Positions 17,202 to 28,211 are shown, counted from the stretch's first letter. The stretch: 64,000 bases of DNA from Agrobacterium genomosp. 13 str. CFBP 6927 (GCA_900012615.1 LT009756.1:1060958-1124957), one strand, 5' to 3'. The notes: generated by a model from the letters alone, not told the origin. A program made the numbers and translations.

Positions 17202-17819
17202 GTGACACAGACGCAAGCGAAGAACATTCCGGCCGATACGGATGCCGGCAGAATTCGGCTGGTGGAAAAAGAAACCGTCTGGAAGGGCTTCGTGCATATG
17301 CAGAAGCTCATTTTCGACCAGCGCATGCCGGATGGCAAAACGATCCGTATCGTGCGGGAAGTCCACGACCACGGCAGCGCCGCCGCCATCCTGCTTTACG
17401 ATCAAAAACGTGACAGTGTTGTGATGGTGCGCCAGTTTCGCCCCGCCGCCTTCGTGAATGGCGATCAGAGCTTCATGATTGAAGTGCCGGCGGGACTTCT
17501 CGACGACGACAACGCCGCCGACGCCATTCGCCGCGAGGCGATGGAAGAATCCGGCTATGCGGTTGAGAAAGTTGACTACCTCTTCGACATGTATGCCAGC
17601 CCGGGAACACTCACGGAAAAGGTCAGCCTCTTCGTCGCCCGTATCGATCTCGACCTGCAGGCCGGCGAGGGCGGTGGGCTGGAAACCGAAGGCGAGGATC
17701 TGGAAGTTCTGACCTACGGGCTGGACGAAGCCTTCGCGATGATCGCATCGGGTGAAATCACCGATTCCAAGACGATTATTTTGCTGCAATGGGCGATGTT
17801 GAATCGCACCCGGCTTTGA
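17202..17819 (+). CDS. Nudix hydrolase, NudK/ADP-ribose pyrophosphatase-like
   Basis: A 205-residue Nudix enzyme hydrolysing a nucleoside diphosphate linked to another moiety; GDP-mannose or ADP-ribose are likely substrates by similarity to NudK. The Nudix box reads G-LLDDD-N-AADAIR-REAMEESGY. The REAMEE metal site is complete, but the first box Glu is Asn, and the spacer is one residue shorter than in MutT, as in NudK. The core phrase MYASPGTLTEKVSLFVA is also NudK-like. I use GTG at 17202 with AGGGA upstream. The frame is open earlier but overlaps the preceding gene. Confidence 0.88.
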   Translation: MTQTQAKNIPADTDAGRIRLVEKETVWKGFVHMQKLIFDQRMPDGKTIRIVREVHDHGSAAAILLYDQKRDSVVMVRQFRPAAFVNGDQSFMIEVPAGLLDDDNAADAIRREAMEESGYAVEKVDYLFDMYASPGTLTEKVSLFVARIDLDLQAGEGGGLETEGEDLEVLTYGLDEAFAMIASGEITDSKTIILLQWAMLNRTRL

Positions 17820-17866
17820 CTTCGGTTTGATATGCGTGAGGGTCGCAGCACTCGCGACGAAATCGG

Positions 17867-18049
17867 CTACTTGCGACCCTTATTTTTCCAGGCATTGATC
17901 CGATCCAGGGCCGCTTGTTTTCGTTGCGGCCGTTCTGCCCTTATTGCGGCGATGAGAACTCGCCGGGCTTGGAGATCATTTGCCTTCACAAGCTGCACCA
18001 CAACCTCGTTTGTATTTCCCGACGATAGGCGAGGAGCAGGCTTGGTCAA
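17867..18049 (-). CDS. small hypothetical protein (doubtful)
   Basis: A possible 60-residue basic protein with a helical, Arg/Lys/Ala-rich C-terminal half (LDRINAWKNKGRK). It would use a TTG start without a clear ribosome-binding site. I do not recognise it. It is the only frame with protein-like composition in the 260-bp gap between the Nudix and omptin genes. It could be a gene remnant. Confidence 0.3.
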   Translation of the reverse strand: MTKPAPRLSSGNTNEVVVQLVKANDLQARRVLIAAIRAERPQRKQAALDRINAWKNKGRK

Positions 18050-18080
18050 GTAAGCTTATGGGGCGGGTGTCGCTGTCGGC

Positions 18081-19016
18081 TCAAAACCTTCCCTTGACGC
18101 CAGCCCCCACGAAAATCGACTGCAGGTCGCCGCCGCCGGCATTCTTTTCCGATGAAAGGCCTCCAGCGCCTGCGCCGCTATAGTGGGTGTCTCCGCGTCC
18201 GAGGCTGGTGTAGTCATACGCGCCGTCGAGATAGATCGAGGCGTTCTCCGTCAGGTCATAGGCAACGCCCGCCTTTACCCCGAACATGCCGGCAACGTCG
18301 AATTTGTCGGTGAAGCGCATGTCGCGCATCCAGTGGTCGTCCGTGGCCTTGGCATAGACCATTGCGCCGCCCTCCACACCGGCATTGAGCGACCAGTTGC
18401 CGAACCTTTGGCCGCCCGTCAGGTTACCGTAGAAAACCGGGATTTGCTGGCGGTATGTTATCCCTTTCTCACCGTCGTTGAATTTGATGCTCAAATCCCT
18501 TCGCGAGAAAAGACTGTAAACGGCGCTGCCGCCATAGGCCGACCATTGCACATCCGTATAGCGAAAACCGACGCCGGCGCTGAGATATTGCTGCGGATCG
18601 TCCAGCAACATGCGATTGAGTTCGAGGCTTCCCGAAAAATAATGGTCGAGCCGCGTATCGTCATGCTGGGAACGGTGGCTCCAATTGTCCTTGGAGCTAT
18701 CTCTGGAAAAAGGCCAAACCCAGTCATAGTCGGTCATATAGCCGTCGCCCTCGAAGCCGACGCGGCCTTCGGCCTTCACCCGCCAGCCGGGCGCAAGCTC
18801 AAGCCCGAGTGAGCCTCGCAGCGCCATGGCGTTTTTTGTTTCCCATTCGAGTTCGCTTAGCTTGCTACCGCCGATATGGACCGTTTCCGTCGCTTTGAGA
18901 TTGAGAACGCCGGCATCGAGCGAAGCAGTGATGCCACCCTGTTCAGCGGCAAGCGGCAGGCTTGTGCCTATCAGCAAGAGGGCCGAAAGCGGAAGGGGAA
19001 ATCTCAAAAACAGCAT
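18081..19016 (-). CDS. omptin family outer-membrane protease
   Basis: A 311-residue outer-membrane aspartate-type protease related to OmpT, Pla and IcsP. A signal peptide (LSALLLIGTSLPLAAEQ) precedes a ten-strand barrel ending in Phe. The catalytic residues are all visible: Asp96 and Asp98 in MTDYDW (OmpT D83/D85), and Asp226 and His228 in ATDDHW (OmpT D210/H212). Other omptin marks are WSHRSQHDDT and AYGGSAVYSLFSRRD. Omptins cleave between basic residues and need LPS. It is a single gene. The family is best known in enterobacteria but occurs sporadically in other Proteobacteria. Confidence 0.93.
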   Translation of the reverse strand: MLFLRFPLPLSALLLIGTSLPLAAEQGGITASLDAGVLNLKATETVHIGGSKLSELEWETKNAMALRGSLGLELAPGWRVKAEGRVGFEGDGYMTDYDWVWPFSRDSSKDNWSHRSQHDDTRLDHYFSGSLELNRMLLDDPQQYLSAGVGFRYTDVQWSAYGGSAVYSLFSRRDLSIKFNDGEKGITYRQQIPVFYGNLTGGQRFGNWSLNAGVEGGAMVYAKATDDHWMRDMRFTDKFDVAGMFGVKAGVAYDLTENASIYLDGAYDYTSLGRGDTHYSGAGAGGLSSEKNAGGGDLQSIFVGAGVKGRF

Positions 19017-19147
19017 AATCGCTCCTGAATGACCGGAGGGCCTGAAATATGGGCCGTTGCGGGCATTAAAGGTGATTATGGTAAATGATTGGTTTATTTT
19101 GCCGAAAATACCATTTTAGGCATTTTTGTACTTTAGAAATACCTCTA

Positions 19148-19822
19148 TCAAGACGCAGAAATCAGATTGGTATATTCAGATTTACTTGCGCCGTCCGTAA
19201 TGACGGCTCTGCCGCCCTCCATCCGCACCTTGCCTTCCGCAAGCAGCTTCAGGGCCAGCGGATAAAGCTGGTGCTCGACGGTCAGAATCCGAGCCGCGAG
19301 TGTGTCTGCCGTATCGCCGGACATGACCGGCACCGCGCCCTGTGCAATCGTCGGGCCTTCATCCATGCCTTCGGTGACGAAATGCACGGTGCAGCCGGAA
19401 ATCTTCATGCCGCTGTCGATGGCGCGCTGGTGGGTGTGCAGCCCGGGGAAAAGCGGCAGCAGGGAAGGGTGGATATTGATGATGCGACCTTCATAGGGAG
19501 CGATGAAGTCTCCCGAGATCAGCCGCATGTAACCGGCAAGACAGATGATGTCAGGTGCAATCTCGCCAAGCGCAGCCAGGATGGCACCCTCATGCTCGGC
19601 CTTGCTGGCATAGGTCTTGCGCTCGAAGACCAGCGTGGGAATGCCCAGCTCCCGTGCCTTTTCCAATCCGCCCGCCGAGGCCTTGTCCGATATCACGCAG
19701 ACGATTTCCGCCGGGAAATCCACCGCCTGACAGGCCTTGGCCAGCGACACCATGTTGGAGCCGCCGCCGGAGATGAAAACGACGACACGTGCGCGGCTGG
19801 ACGGGAGCGCGGCACTCATCAT
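19148..19822 (-). CDS. purN: phosphoribosylglycinamide formyltransferase
   Basis: A 224-residue enzyme that formylates GAR with 10-formyl-THF in purine synthesis. It has the phosphate loop [10 protein letters not shown] near the N-terminus, the catalytic set in [19 protein letters not shown] (Asn and His) and [19 protein letters not shown] (Asp). Its start overlaps the purM stop as ATGA, so it is translationally coupled. A second ATG one codon later is equally possible. Confidence 0.97.
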   Translation of the reverse strand: MMSAALPSSRARVVVFISGGGSNMVSLAKACQAVDFPAEIVCVISDKASAGGLEKARELGIPTLVFERKTYASKAEHEGAILAALGEIAPDIICLAGYMRLISGDFIAPYEGRIINIHPSLLPLFPGLHTHQRAIDSGMKISGCTVHFVTEGMDEGPTIAQGAVPVMSGDTADTLAARILTVEHQLYPLALKLLAEGKVRMEGGRAVITDGASKSEYTNLISAS

Positions 19823-20892
19823 AGGCTGAGAGCGCCCTTGTAGATCGTGCCGTGCGCGCCCTCTTCGCGGGCCACCATGCGGCCGAGCGGGAAAACGGTC
19901 TCGCCTTCCGCTGTTAGGGCGTTCGTGACCTTCTCGGCATTTTCAGCCGAAACGACCACGATCATGCCGACGCCGCAATTGAAGGTTCGCAGCATTTCCT
20001 TGGCTTCGACGCCGCCGGTTTTTGCCAGCCACGAAAAGACGGCCGGAACCTTGATCGCGTCGAGATCGATTTCAGCTGCGAGATGCTTGGGCAGAACGCG
20101 CGGAATATTCTCCGGGAAACCGCCGCCGGTAATATGCGCCAGTGCCTTCAGCGCGCCGGTCTCGCGGATCGCCTTCAAAAGCGGCTTCACATAGATGCGG
20201 GTCGGCGTCAGCAGCGCTTCGCCGAGCTTCTTGCCGTCGGCGAAGGGGGCAGGGGCGTCCCAGGCGAGGCCGGAGATGGATACGATCTTGCGCACCAGCG
20301 AGAAACCGTTCGAGTGCACGCCGGAGGATGAAAGCCCGAGAATGACGTCGCCTTCGGAAATATCACCGGCCGGCAGAAGCTGGCCGCGTTCGGCAGCACC
20401 CACGGCAAAGCCTGCGAGATCGTAGTCGCCGTCGGAATACATGCCGGGCATTTCAGCGGTTTCGCCGCCGATCAGCGCACAGCCGGATTCGCGGCAGCCG
20501 GCGGCAATGCCGGAAACGATCGCCGCACCCTGGTCGGGGTCGAGCTTGCCGGTGGCGAAATAATCGAGGAAGAACAGCGGCTCCGCGCCCTGGACGACGA
20601 GATCGTTGACGCACATGGCGACGAGATCGATGCCGACGGTGTCATGATAGTCAGCATCGATGGCGATCTTCAGCTTGGTGCCGACGCCGTCATTGGCGGC
20701 CACCAGAACCGGATCGGTGAAGCCCGCGGCTTTCAAATCGAACAGGCCGCCGAAGCCGCCGATTTCGCCATCCGCACCGGGACGCCGCGTTGAACGCACC
20801 GCCGGTTTGATCTTTTCGACCATCAGGTTGCCGGCGTCGATATCCACACCTGCGTCACTATAGGTAAGACCGTTCTTGCCCGACTGGCTCAT
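19819..20892 (-). CDS. purM: phosphoribosylformylglycinamidine cyclo-ligase
   Basis: A 357-residue ATP-dependent enzyme that closes the imidazole ring to form AIR. Marks: [14 protein letters not shown] at the N-terminus, [50 protein letters not shown] and [13 protein letters not shown]. The frame stays open well upstream, but the ATG at 20892 gives the conserved N-terminus. It forms a two-gene unit with purN. It is divergent from the perM-hdaA-ppk-ppx operon across 294 bp that otherwise hold no gene I can support. Confidence 0.97.
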   Translation of the reverse strand: MSQSGKNGLTYSDAGVDIDAGNLMVEKIKPAVRSTRRPGADGEIGGFGGLFDLKAAGFTDPVLVAANDGVGTKLKIAIDADYHDTVGIDLVAMCVNDLVVQGAEPLFFLDYFATGKLDPDQGAAIVSGIAAGCRESGCALIGGETAEMPGMYSDGDYDLAGFAVGAAERGQLLPAGDISEGDVILGLSSSGVHSNGFSLVRKIVSISGLAWDAPAPFADGKKLGEALLTPTRIYVKPLLKAIRETGALKALAHITGGGFPENIPRVLPKHLAAEIDLDAIKVPAVFSWLAKTGGVEAKEMLRTFNCGVGMIVVVSAENAEKVTNALTAEGETVFPLGRMVAREEGAHGTIYKGALSL

Positions 20893-21186
20893 GGCTCTCG
20901 TCTCCGCTGGTTCCTTTGGCGTCGCCATTCGCACGGCACGGGGCCTGATGCAAGGGTTTGCGTGGCAAAAGCTCCGGTTTTTAACGGCTTTGCGAAGGTT
21001 TGACATTTTACCTGCCTCGGGTTTCTGGACCGGGAATGGTCCGTGCAGGCTTGAAAACGGGCCCTCGATGCACCTGTCCGGCGCCTGCCTGCCAGACGCT
21101 GCCGGATTGCCGGTCTTGACCATGTGCACATGCGCATCCTATCTCCATCATGGGCGGTTAAGGGACGGCGACAAGAGGATGAACGG

Positions 21187-22344
21187 ATGCAACCCCATGT
21201 GAGTGGTACGAACCTGCGCCGACAGGTGTTTTTCTGGATCGGCGTGCTTGCCGTCTTTATCCTTTTCCTGATGGTCTTCAGCTCCATTCTCCTGCCTTTC
21301 GTGGCGGGCATGGCGCTTGCCTATTTTCTCGATCCGGTCGCCGACTGGCTGGAACGGCGCGGCCTCAGCCGGTTGATGGCAACCGTCGTCATTCTCGTTT
21401 CCTTCGTGCTGATCTTCGCGCTGTCGCTCATCATCATCATTCCGGTGATTGCCGCCCAGGCGTCGGAATTCATCACCCGAATCCCGCAATATATATCGTC
21501 CCTGCAGCAGCTGATCGCGGGTGCGGATACCAACCTCCTGCCTGATTGGGTGAGCAGCCAGATCAACTCGGTGAAGGAGAATTTTTCAAAGCTCCTGACG
21601 GAGGGCGCCGGCTTTATCGGCACCCTGCTGACGCAGATATGGAATTCCGGCAAATCGCTGGTCGACGTCGTGTCGCTGCTGGTCGTCACGCCCGTCGTCG
21701 CTTTCTATCTGCTGCTCGACTGGGACAGGATGATCGACAAGGTCGACAGCTGGATACCGCGCGACTACGTGCATACCGTCCGCCAGATCGCCCGCGACAT
21801 GGACAATACGATTGCCGGTTTCGTGCGCGGGCAGGGGTCGCTCTGCCTTATCCTCGGCGTTTATTATGCTGTCGGCCTGTCGCTGGTGGGCCTCAATTTC
21901 GGCCTGCTGATCGGCCTTTTCTCCGGCCTCATCAGCTTTATCCCCTATATTGGTTCGATGGTCGGCCTCATCCTCGCCGTCGGCGTCGCCATCGTGCAGT
22001 TCTGGCCGGACTATATTTATGTCTTTCTGACGCTTGCCGTGTTCTTCTCCGGCCAGTTCATCGAGGGCAACATCCTCCAGCCGAAGCTCGTTGGCAAAAG
22101 CGTCGGCCTGCATCCGGTGTGGCTGATGTTTGCCCTGTTCGCTTTCGGCGCGCTTTTCGGCTTTGTCGGCCTTCTGGTTGCGGTGCCGGCCGCGGCGGCC
22201 GTCGGCGTGCTTGTCCGCTTCGCCTTGTCGCGGTATCTTGAAAGCGATCTTTACCACGGACACGCCGCCAACCTTCCGTGGGAGGCCAACCCTGCCTTGG
22301 AAGAAAGGGAAACGTCCTCCACCAAGGCGGACGGTCAGGGCTGA
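21187..22344 (+). CDS. AI-2E family transporter (PerM-like permease)
   Basis: A 385-residue inner-membrane protein with about eight hydrophobic segments in the PerM/AI-2E exporter pattern: an N-terminal helix pair (FLMVFSSILLPFVAGMALAYFLDP), a soluble middle part, then IGLFSGLISFIPYIGSMVG and the C-terminal FIEGNILQPKLVGKSVGLHP. The ATG at 21187 has AGAGGA seven bases upstream. Relatives include quorum-signal exporters and Na+/H+ antiporters, so the substrate cannot be assigned. hdaA starts 2 bp after its stop; this permease-hdaA order is common in rhizobia. Confidence 0.88.
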   Translation: MQPHVSGTNLRRQVFFWIGVLAVFILFLMVFSSILLPFVAGMALAYFLDPVADWLERRGLSRLMATVVILVSFVLIFALSLIIIIPVIAAQASEFITRIPQYISSLQQLIAGADTNLLPDWVSSQINSVKENFSKLLTEGAGFIGTLLTQIWNSGKSLVDVVSLLVVTPVVAFYLLLDWDRMIDKVDSWIPRDYVHTVRQIARDMDNTIAGFVRGQGSLCLILGVYYAVGLSLVGLNFGLLIGLFSGLISFIPYIGSMVGLILAVGVAIVQFWPDYIYVFLTLAVFFSGQFIEGNILQPKLVGKSVGLHPVWLMFALFAFGALFGFVGLLVAVPAAAAVGVLVRFALSRYLESDLYHGHAANLPWEANPALEERETSSTKADGQG

Positions 22345-22346
22345 CG

Positions 22347-23075
22347 ATGACTGACCAGATCAAAACCGACAACGCCCGGTCGAAGGCCGAGCAGCTGCCG
22401 CTCGTATTCTCGCACCAGGCCGCCTCCGGCAGGGAAGACCTTCTCGTATCCGCTTCGCTCGAGGCTGCGGTCAGCCTCGTTGATGAATGGCCGAATTGGC
22501 CATCGCCCGTGGTTGTGCTCGCCGGGCCGCCGGGTTCGGGGAAGTCGCATCTCGCCAATATCTGGAAAAACATCAGCGGCGCCGTGGAAATCCACCCGCA
22601 GGCCGGTGCGGATGCCGCGCGAGCGGCCGAGAGCGCACCGGTGCTTTTCGAAGATGCCGATCGCCGCGGTTTCGACGACACCGAACTCTTCCACGTCATC
22701 AACAGCGTGCGCCAGCACGGCAAGACGCTTCTGATGACCAGCCGGCAATGGCCGGCCGCATGGCCGGTGACGCTGCCGGATCTGCGCTCGCGTCTCAAAG
22801 CCGTAACCGTGGTGGAGACCGGCGAGCCGGATGAGGGACTTCTGGCGCAGGTGCTGATGAAACTCTTTGCCGACCGTCAGCTTTACATGGATGACAAACT
22901 CATAGGTTACATCGTCAATAGAATGGAGCGTTCGCTCGATACGGCGCAGACGATCGTGGACCGGATCGACAGGCTGGCGCTCTCGCGTGGGACAAGGATT
23001 ACCCGTCCGCTGGCGGCGGAAGTTCTCAACGCGATGGAGAGTGCAGCGGTGGGCGAGGGGCTGGACGGCGATTGA
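22347..23075 (+). CDS. hdaA: HdaA, DnaA-related replication regulator
   Basis: A 242-residue AAA+ protein resembling the ATPase part of DnaA but lacking the DNA-binding domain IV. Near the N-terminus the motif EQLPLVF resembles a clamp-binding peptide. Walker A is [10 protein letters not shown], a Walker B-like segment is VLFEDADRR, and a sensor region follows ([23 protein letters not shown]). In Caulobacter, HdaA with the beta clamp stimulates DnaA-ATP hydrolysis and prevents re-initiation. That role is inferred here by homology. It lies between the permease and ppk, overlapping or touching both. Confidence 0.9.
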   Translation: MTDQIKTDNARSKAEQLPLVFSHQAASGREDLLVSASLEAAVSLVDEWPNWPSPVVVLAGPPGSGKSHLANIWKNISGAVEIHPQAGADAARAAESAPVLFEDADRRGFDDTELFHVINSVRQHGKTLLMTSRQWPAAWPVTLPDLRSRLKAVTVVETGEPDEGLLAQVLMKLFADRQLYMDDKLIGYIVNRMERSLDTAQTIVDRIDRLALSRGTRITRPLAAEVLNAMESAAVGEGLDGD

Positions 23076-23128
23076 CTGTCACAGTTCCGTCGTCAAACTG
23101 TTATACGGGCAAGAAGGACGATCACGCG

Positions 23129-25375
23129 ATGCAGCAGGATCACGGGACGGAATTAGGTCAGGGGATGGAACAGGGCATGGACGCAGTAGCGCAGGACAAT
23201 TTGGACAAGGTTCAGCCGGTGATCGAGGGCGAGAACCTCTGGGACAGCCCCGCCCGTTTCATCAACCGCGAATTCTCCTGGCTGCAGTTCAACCGCCGTG
23301 TTCTGGAAGAAACGCTGAATACGGATCACCCGCTTCTGGAGCGGCTGCGTTTTCTCTCCATCTCCGCCGCCAATCTTGACGAGTTCTTCATGGTTCGTGT
23401 CGCCGGCCTTGAAGGGCAGGTGCGCCAGAAGATCACGGTCAAGACGCCCGATGGCAAGACGCCGGCCGAGCAGCTGGAAGACATTCTGAAGGAAATCGAC
23501 AATCTGCAGATGGAGCAGCAGGCCTCGCTTGCCGTTCTGCAGCAATATCTCGCCAAGGAAGACATCTTCGTCGTGCGCCCTGCGGCACTTTCCGATGCGG
23601 ATCGGACCTGGCTGGGCACGGAATTCGAGGAACGCATTTTCCCGGTGCTGACGCCGCTGTCCATCGACCCTGCGCACCCGTTCCCGTTCATTCCGAACCT
23701 CGGCTTCTCCATGGGCCTGCAGCTCGACAGCGTCAATGGCCGCGAGCCGATGACCGCGCTTCTGCGCCTGCCGCCGGCGCTCGACCGTTTCGTGCGTCTG
23801 CCGGATGACAGGAACGCCATCCGCTACATCACGCTTGAAGATGTGGTGGGCCTGTTCATTCACCGGCTTTATCCCGGCTATACGGTGCGTGGTTTCGGCA
23901 CCTTCCGCATCATCCGCGACAGCGATATCGAAGTGGAGGAAGAGGCGGAAGATCTGGTCCGTTTCTTTGAAAGCGCCCTGAAGCGCCGTCGCCGCGGCTC
24001 CGTTATCCGCATCGAGACTGACAGCGAAATGCCGCAGTCGCTGCGCCAGTTCGTGGTGCACGAACTTGGCGTGCCGGATAATCGCGTCGCCGTTCTGCCC
24101 GGCCTTCTCGCACTCAACACCATTTCGGAAATCGTGCGGGCGCCGCGCGACGACCTGAAATTCGAACCCTACAACGCCCGTTTCCCCGAGCGCGTGCGCG
24201 AACATGCCGGCGATTGCCTCGCCGCCATCCGCGAAAAGGACATGGTGGTTCACCACCCCTATGAAAGCTTCGACGTGGTTGTGCAGTTCCTGCTGCAGGC
24301 CGCACGCGACCCCGACGTGCTTGCCATCAAGCAGACGCTTTATCGCACCTCCAATGACAGCCCGATCGTTCGCGCGCTGATCGACGCGGCCGAAGCGGGT
24401 AAGTCCGTCACCGCGCTGGTGGAGCTGAAGGCACGTTTCGATGAAGAAGCCAATATCCGCTGGGCGCGCGACCTGGAGCGAGCCGGCGTGCAGGTGGTGT
24501 TCGGCTTCATCGAACTGAAGACCCATGCCAAGATGTCGATGGTGGTGCGCCGCGAAGACGGCAAGCTCCGGACCTATTGCCACCTCGGCACCGGCAACTA
24601 TCACCCGATCACGGCCAAGATTTATACCGACCTTTCCTTCTTCACCTGCAACCCGAAGATCGCCCATGACATGGCGAATATCTTCAACTTCATCACCGGT
24701 TATGGCGAACCGGAAGAAGGCATGAAGCTCGCGATTTCGCCCTATACGCTGCGCTCGCGCATCGTGAAGCACATCAATGAAGAGATCGAACACGCCAAGC
24801 GCGGCGCGCCTGCGGCGATCTGGATGAAGATGAATTCGCTGGTCGATCCTGAAATCATCGATTCCCTTTACCGTGCCAGTGCAGCCGGTGTGGAAATCGA
24901 TCTTGTGGTGCGCGGCATCTGCTGCCTGCGTCCGCAGGTGCCGGGCCTGTCGGACAATATCCGCGTTAAATCGATCGTCGGCCGCTTCCTGGAGCACAGC
25001 CGCATCTTCTGCTTCGGTAATGGTTTCGGCCTGCCTTCCGACAAGGCGCTGGTCTATATCGGCTCCGCCGACATGATGCCGCGCAACCTCGATCGCCGTG
25101 TGGAAACGCTGGTGCCGCTCACCAACCCCACCGTGCACGAGCAGGTTCTTTCACAGATTATGCTGGGCAATCTCATTGACAACCAGCAGAGCTACGAGAT
25201 ACTTGCGGACGGAACGTCGAGGCGCATCGAGGTGCGTAAAGGCGAAGAACCGTTCAACGCGCAGCACTATTTCATGACCAATCCCAGCCTTTCCGGACGT
25301 GGTGAAGCCTTGAAATCCAGTGCGCCCAAATTGATTGCCGGGTTGATTTCGTCCCGCAAGAAACAGGCTGAATGA
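23129..25375 (+). CDS. ppk: polyphosphate kinase 1
   Basis: A 748-residue enzyme that polymerises the gamma-phosphate of ATP into polyphosphate. Marks: the N-terminal [19 protein letters not shown], the FPFIPNL stretch, [20 protein letters not shown], and the histidine-kinase-like regions [13 protein letters not shown] and [10 protein letters not shown] containing the phosphorylated His. The phospholipase-D-like second His region lies in the C-terminal part (RVETLVPL). The ATG at 23129 has AAGGA upstream; an in-frame TTG at 23072 overlapping hdaA is less likely. ppx overlaps its stop by ATGA. Confidence 0.97.
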   Translation: MQQDHGTELGQGMEQGMDAVAQDNLDKVQPVIEGENLWDSPARFINREFSWLQFNRRVLEETLNTDHPLLERLRFLSISAANLDEFFMVRVAGLEGQVRQKITVKTPDGKTPAEQLEDILKEIDNLQMEQQASLAVLQQYLAKEDIFVVRPAALSDADRTWLGTEFEERIFPVLTPLSIDPAHPFPFIPNLGFSMGLQLDSVNGREPMTALLRLPPALDRFVRLPDDRNAIRYITLEDVVGLFIHRLYPGYTVRGFGTFRIIRDSDIEVEEEAEDLVRFFESALKRRRRGSVIRIETDSEMPQSLRQFVVHELGVPDNRVAVLPGLLALNTISEIVRAPRDDLKFEPYNARFPERVREHAGDCLAAIREKDMVVHHPYESFDVVVQFLLQAARDPDVLAIKQTLYRTSNDSPIVRALIDAAEAGKSVTALVELKARFDEEANIRWARDLERAGVQVVFGFIELKTHAKMSMVVRREDGKLRTYCHLGTGNYHPITAKIYTDLSFFTCNPKIAHDMANIFNFITGYGEPEEGMKLAISPYTLRSRIVKHINEEIEHAKRGAPAAIWMKMNSLVDPEIIDSLYRASAAGVEIDLVVRGICCLRPQVPGLSDNIRVKSIVGRFLEHSRIFCFGNGFGLPSDKALVYIGSADMMPRNLDRRVETLVPLTNPTVHEQVLSQIMLGNLIDNQQSYEILADGTSRRIEVRKGEEPFNAQHYFMTNPSLSGRGEALKSSAPKLIAGLISSRKKQAE

Positions 25376-26895
25376 CTCGATCAGAAGCACAGGGGCGGCT
25401 GACCGGCCTTGCCCCCGTTTCCGTCATAGATATTGGTTCGAACTCCGTTCGTCTCGTCGTATATGAAGGCCTCTCCCGCGCGCCCGCCGTGCTGTTCAAC
25501 GAAAAGGTCCTTTGCGGTCTCGGCAAGGGGCTGGCGCTGACGGGCCGCATGCATGAGGAAGGTGTTGGCCGGGCATTGATGGCCCTACGGCGCTTCCATG
25601 CGCTTTCCGAACAGGCGCAGGCGCAGCAGCTCTACGTGCTGGCAACGGCGGCAGCGCGTGAAGCGGAAAACGGGCCGGATTTCATCCGCGAAGCCGAAGC
25701 GATCCTCGGTTGCGAGATCGAGGTGCTGTCAGGCGAGAAGGAAGCGCTTTATTCCGCCTATGGCGTTATCAGCGGTTTCCACGAGCCGGATGGCATTGCC
25801 GGCGACCTGGGCGGTGGTTCGCTTGAACTCATCGACATCAAGGGCAAAAGCTGCGGCGAGGGCATCACCCTGCCGCTCGGCGGCCTGCGACTGTCGGAGC
25901 AATCGGACGGCTCGCTGGAAAAAGCCGCGACCATTGCCAGAAAACACGTCAAATCCTTCGCAAAACTTCTGTCCGCGGGCGAGGGGCGTACCTTTTATGC
26001 CGTGGGCGGCACATGGCGAAATATCGCCAAGCTGCACATGGAAATCACCGGCTATCCGCTGCACATGATGCAGGGTTACGAATTGCCGCTGGAAGAAATG
26101 CTGAATTTTCTGGAAGAGGTTATCGTCTCCAGGGACAGCAAGGACCCGGCCTGGCAGGCGGTATCCAAGAACCGCCGTTCGCTGCTGCCCTTCGGCGCCA
26201 TCGCCATGCGTGAAGTTCTGAAGGTCATGAAACCGGCAAAGATCGCCTTCTCGGCGCAGGGCGTGCGCGAAGGTTATCTCTATTCGCTCCTGACGGAGAC
26301 CGAGCGGGATTCCGATCCGCTGCTGGTCACCGCCGACGAACTTGCCATTCTGCGCGCCCGTTCGCCTGAACATGCACGTGAACTGGCGGACTGGAGCGGC
26401 CGCACTTTCCCGGTCTTCGGTATCGAAGAGACGGAAGAGGAAAGCCGTTACCGGCAGGCGGCCTGCCTTCTGGCCGATATCAGCTGGCGCGCCCATCCAG
26501 ACTATCGTGGCCTGCAGGCATTGAACATCATCGCCCATTCCTCCTTCGTGGCGATCACCCATCCGGGCCGCGCCTATATCGCGCTTGCCAATTATTACCG
26601 TTTCGAGGGGCTGAACGACAACGGCACCACCCAACCGCTCGCAGCCATGGCTGGCGATCGCCTGCTGGAGCTGGGGAAACTTCTCGGCGGCCTGCTGCGC
26701 GTCGTCTACCTCTTCTCGGCTTCGATGCCTGGCGTCGTCGACCACCTGAAATTCCGCAAATCCACCAATCCGGATGTGGACCTGGAATTCGTCGTACCGC
26801 ATGATTATTGCGATTTCGCTGGTGAGCGTCTGGACGGACGTTTGCAGCAGCTTGCGAAGCTGACGGGCAAGCGGCTGGCATTCGTGTTCGAGTAA
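25372..26895 (+). CDS. ppx: exopolyphosphatase (Ppx/GppA family)
   Basis: A 507-residue phosphatase that removes terminal phosphates from polyphosphate, opposing Ppk. Ppx/GppA family marks of the sugar-kinase/actin fold: [16 protein letters not shown] near the N-terminus, the phosphate loop [10 protein letters not shown], and [14 protein letters not shown]-terminal HD-like helical domain (about 310-507) follows. The ATG is inside the ppk stop (ATGA), so synthesis and degradation enzymes are translated from one message. A GppA-type pppGpp activity cannot be excluded. Confidence 0.95.
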   Translation: MTRSEAQGRLTGLAPVSVIDIGSNSVRLVVYEGLSRAPAVLFNEKVLCGLGKGLALTGRMHEEGVGRALMALRRFHALSEQAQAQQLYVLATAAAREAENGPDFIREAEAILGCEIEVLSGEKEALYSAYGVISGFHEPDGIAGDLGGGSLELIDIKGKSCGEGITLPLGGLRLSEQSDGSLEKAATIARKHVKSFAKLLSAGEGRTFYAVGGTWRNIAKLHMEITGYPLHMMQGYELPLEEMLNFLEEVIVSRDSKDPAWQAVSKNRRSLLPFGAIAMREVLKVMKPAKIAFSAQGVREGYLYSLLTETERDSDPLLVTADELAILRARSPEHARELADWSGRTFPVFGIEETEEESRYRQAACLLADISWRAHPDYRGLQALNIIAHSSFVAITHPGRAYIALANYYRFEGLNDNGTTQPLAAMAGDRLLELGKLLGGLLRVVYLFSASMPGVVDHLKFRKSTNPDVDLEFVVPHDYCDFAGERLDGRLQQLAKLTGKRLAFVFE

Positions 26896-26958
26896 CGAAC
26901 GGATGTTTTTTCGTTTGCGCCTGCAGCAATCGCCGGCCGGAACAGTTGTAACGACGCG

Positions 26959-27591
26959 CTAGGACCAGCGCTCGCAAAAGGCTTCGATATCGCTTGATTG
27001 AAAGTCGCTAAGCCGCGCGATGATCGTTTCGAACGGCCAGTCCCACCAGGCGATTGCAGTGAGCGTCTCCGCGATACGCCGTGAAAATCGCTCGCGAATG
27101 ATTTTTGCGGGAACGCCACCGACGATCGTGTAGGCCGGCACGTCCTTGGTGACGACAGCGCCGGCTGCCAGCACGGCGCCGTTCCCAATTTTCACGCCCG
27201 GCAACACAATGACCCCGTGACCAATCCACACATCGTGACCGATGATGGCGCGGTCCTGTTTGCGCTGATCGAAAAAGGCGTCGTCGCGGACAGCATCTGT
27301 TGCGTAATATTCCGGGCAGTAGCTGAAACGATGCATGGACGGTCTATCCATCGGATGGTTTGGCGCTCCTATCCTCACGTCCGCAGCGATGGCGCAGAAT
27401 TTTCCAATGGTCGCATCTCCGACCATGCATCGGGGGCCAAGATAGGAGTAATTTCCGAGTTCCACATTGTGCAGGGAGGTATCCGCCAAAATTTCGCAAC
27501 ATCTACCGATAGCTGCATCTCTGATGCTCGCGGTGGGATGGATGACGGTTTCTGCGATTTTTGGACGGTTGATTTGTGCAGTCGAATCCAT
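26959..27591 (-). CDS. hexapeptide-repeat acyltransferase, phosphonate-type
   Basis: A 210-residue left-handed beta-helix acetyltransferase. Hexapeptide repeats run from [15 protein letters not shown] to [19 protein letters not shown], with a loop insert ([16 protein letters not shown]) holding the catalytic His, then [39 protein letters not shown]. The N-terminal wording resembles the hexapeptide transferase linked to phosphonate metabolism, while the rest also fits xenobiotic (CatB/Vat) acetyltransferases. No phn genes are nearby. The acceptor is therefore uncertain. Confidence 0.85.
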   Translation of the reverse strand: MDSTAQINRPKIAETVIHPTASIRDAAIGRCCEILADTSLHNVELGNYSYLGPRCMVGDATIGKFCAIAADVRIGAPNHPMDRPSMHRFSYCPEYYATDAVRDDAFFDQRKQDRAIIGHDVWIGHGVIVLPGVKIGNGAVLAAGAVVTKDVPAYTIVGGVPAKIIRERFSRRIAETLTAIAWWDWPFETIIARLSDFQSSDIEAFCERWS

Positions 27592-27726
27592 TCCAGCCTC
27601 CGGATTTGCGCCTGCTTAGCCGGGGATGATGAAGGCTCTGTGACGTGAGACTGCCAGATAAGCCCGACCTTGCCGGGCTACTGCGTGTCGCCCGAAACTA
27701 TGCTTTCAGGCAGAAGGGCAGCGCGG

Positions 27727-28074
27727 TCAGCCGCCTGAAACATCCGCAGCAGCGTCTTTCTTTTTCCAGTAATGGTCGGATATGTTTTGAGCGTTCCTGA
27801 TGAGGTGGGCTGCAACTTCGGGGTCCCCGCCCTGGAATGTTCCCCTGTTGGCGCCGCATAACAACAGGAAAAGCTGCTGATGTGCGACGGCGGCAAAATA
27901 CTCATAGGCGGGCGGCTGTATTTCTGAGCCAATGCTCTGGAGTTCCTCGGCGGCCTGTTTGCTGGCGCGCTCAAGTGCTGCGTCAATTGCAGCCACCATA
28001 GCCTCTTCTGTCCGTTCCACTATATTCTGTGCCTGCCGTTCGGCGGGCGTCAGGACAGGACAGCTATCATTCAT
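27727..28074 (-). CDS. hypothetical protein
   Basis: A 115-residue predicted soluble, mostly helical protein starting MNDSCPVLTPAERQAQ, acidic in its first half and ending DAAADVSGG. I do not recognise a family. No signal peptide or membrane helix is seen. It is a single gene on the minus strand. A short inverted repeat (AGCCCG/CGGGCT near 27660-27680) lies downstream and may end its transcript. Confidence 0.6.
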   Translation of the reverse strand: MNDSCPVLTPAERQAQNIVERTEEAMVAAIDAALERASKQAAEELQSIGSEIQPPAYEYFAAVAHQQLFLLLCGANRGTFQGGDPEVAAHLIRNAQNISDHYWKKKDAAADVSGG

Positions 28075-28211
28075 CGGACATATCTCCTCGCTGCGTCTCG
28101 TTTTGCGAGCCGATACTATCGCATGGATTGTGTCCGCTTTGCGGGGAAAGCCTCAAATAATGCGTTCAAACCGCAACAACCGGTAGGCGACCGGCATCGA
28201 TGTGTGAGCGG

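Noticed and set aside
20893..21129. N-terminal extension of PurM
   Set aside because: The frame is open, but the extension is Arg/Pro-rich and overlaps the promoter region of the divergent perM gene. The conserved PurM start is at 20892.
23153..25138. A 661-codon minus-strand frame over ppk
   Set aside because: Shadow of ppk; rich in His, Arg and Asp as expected from the antisense of a GC-rich gene.
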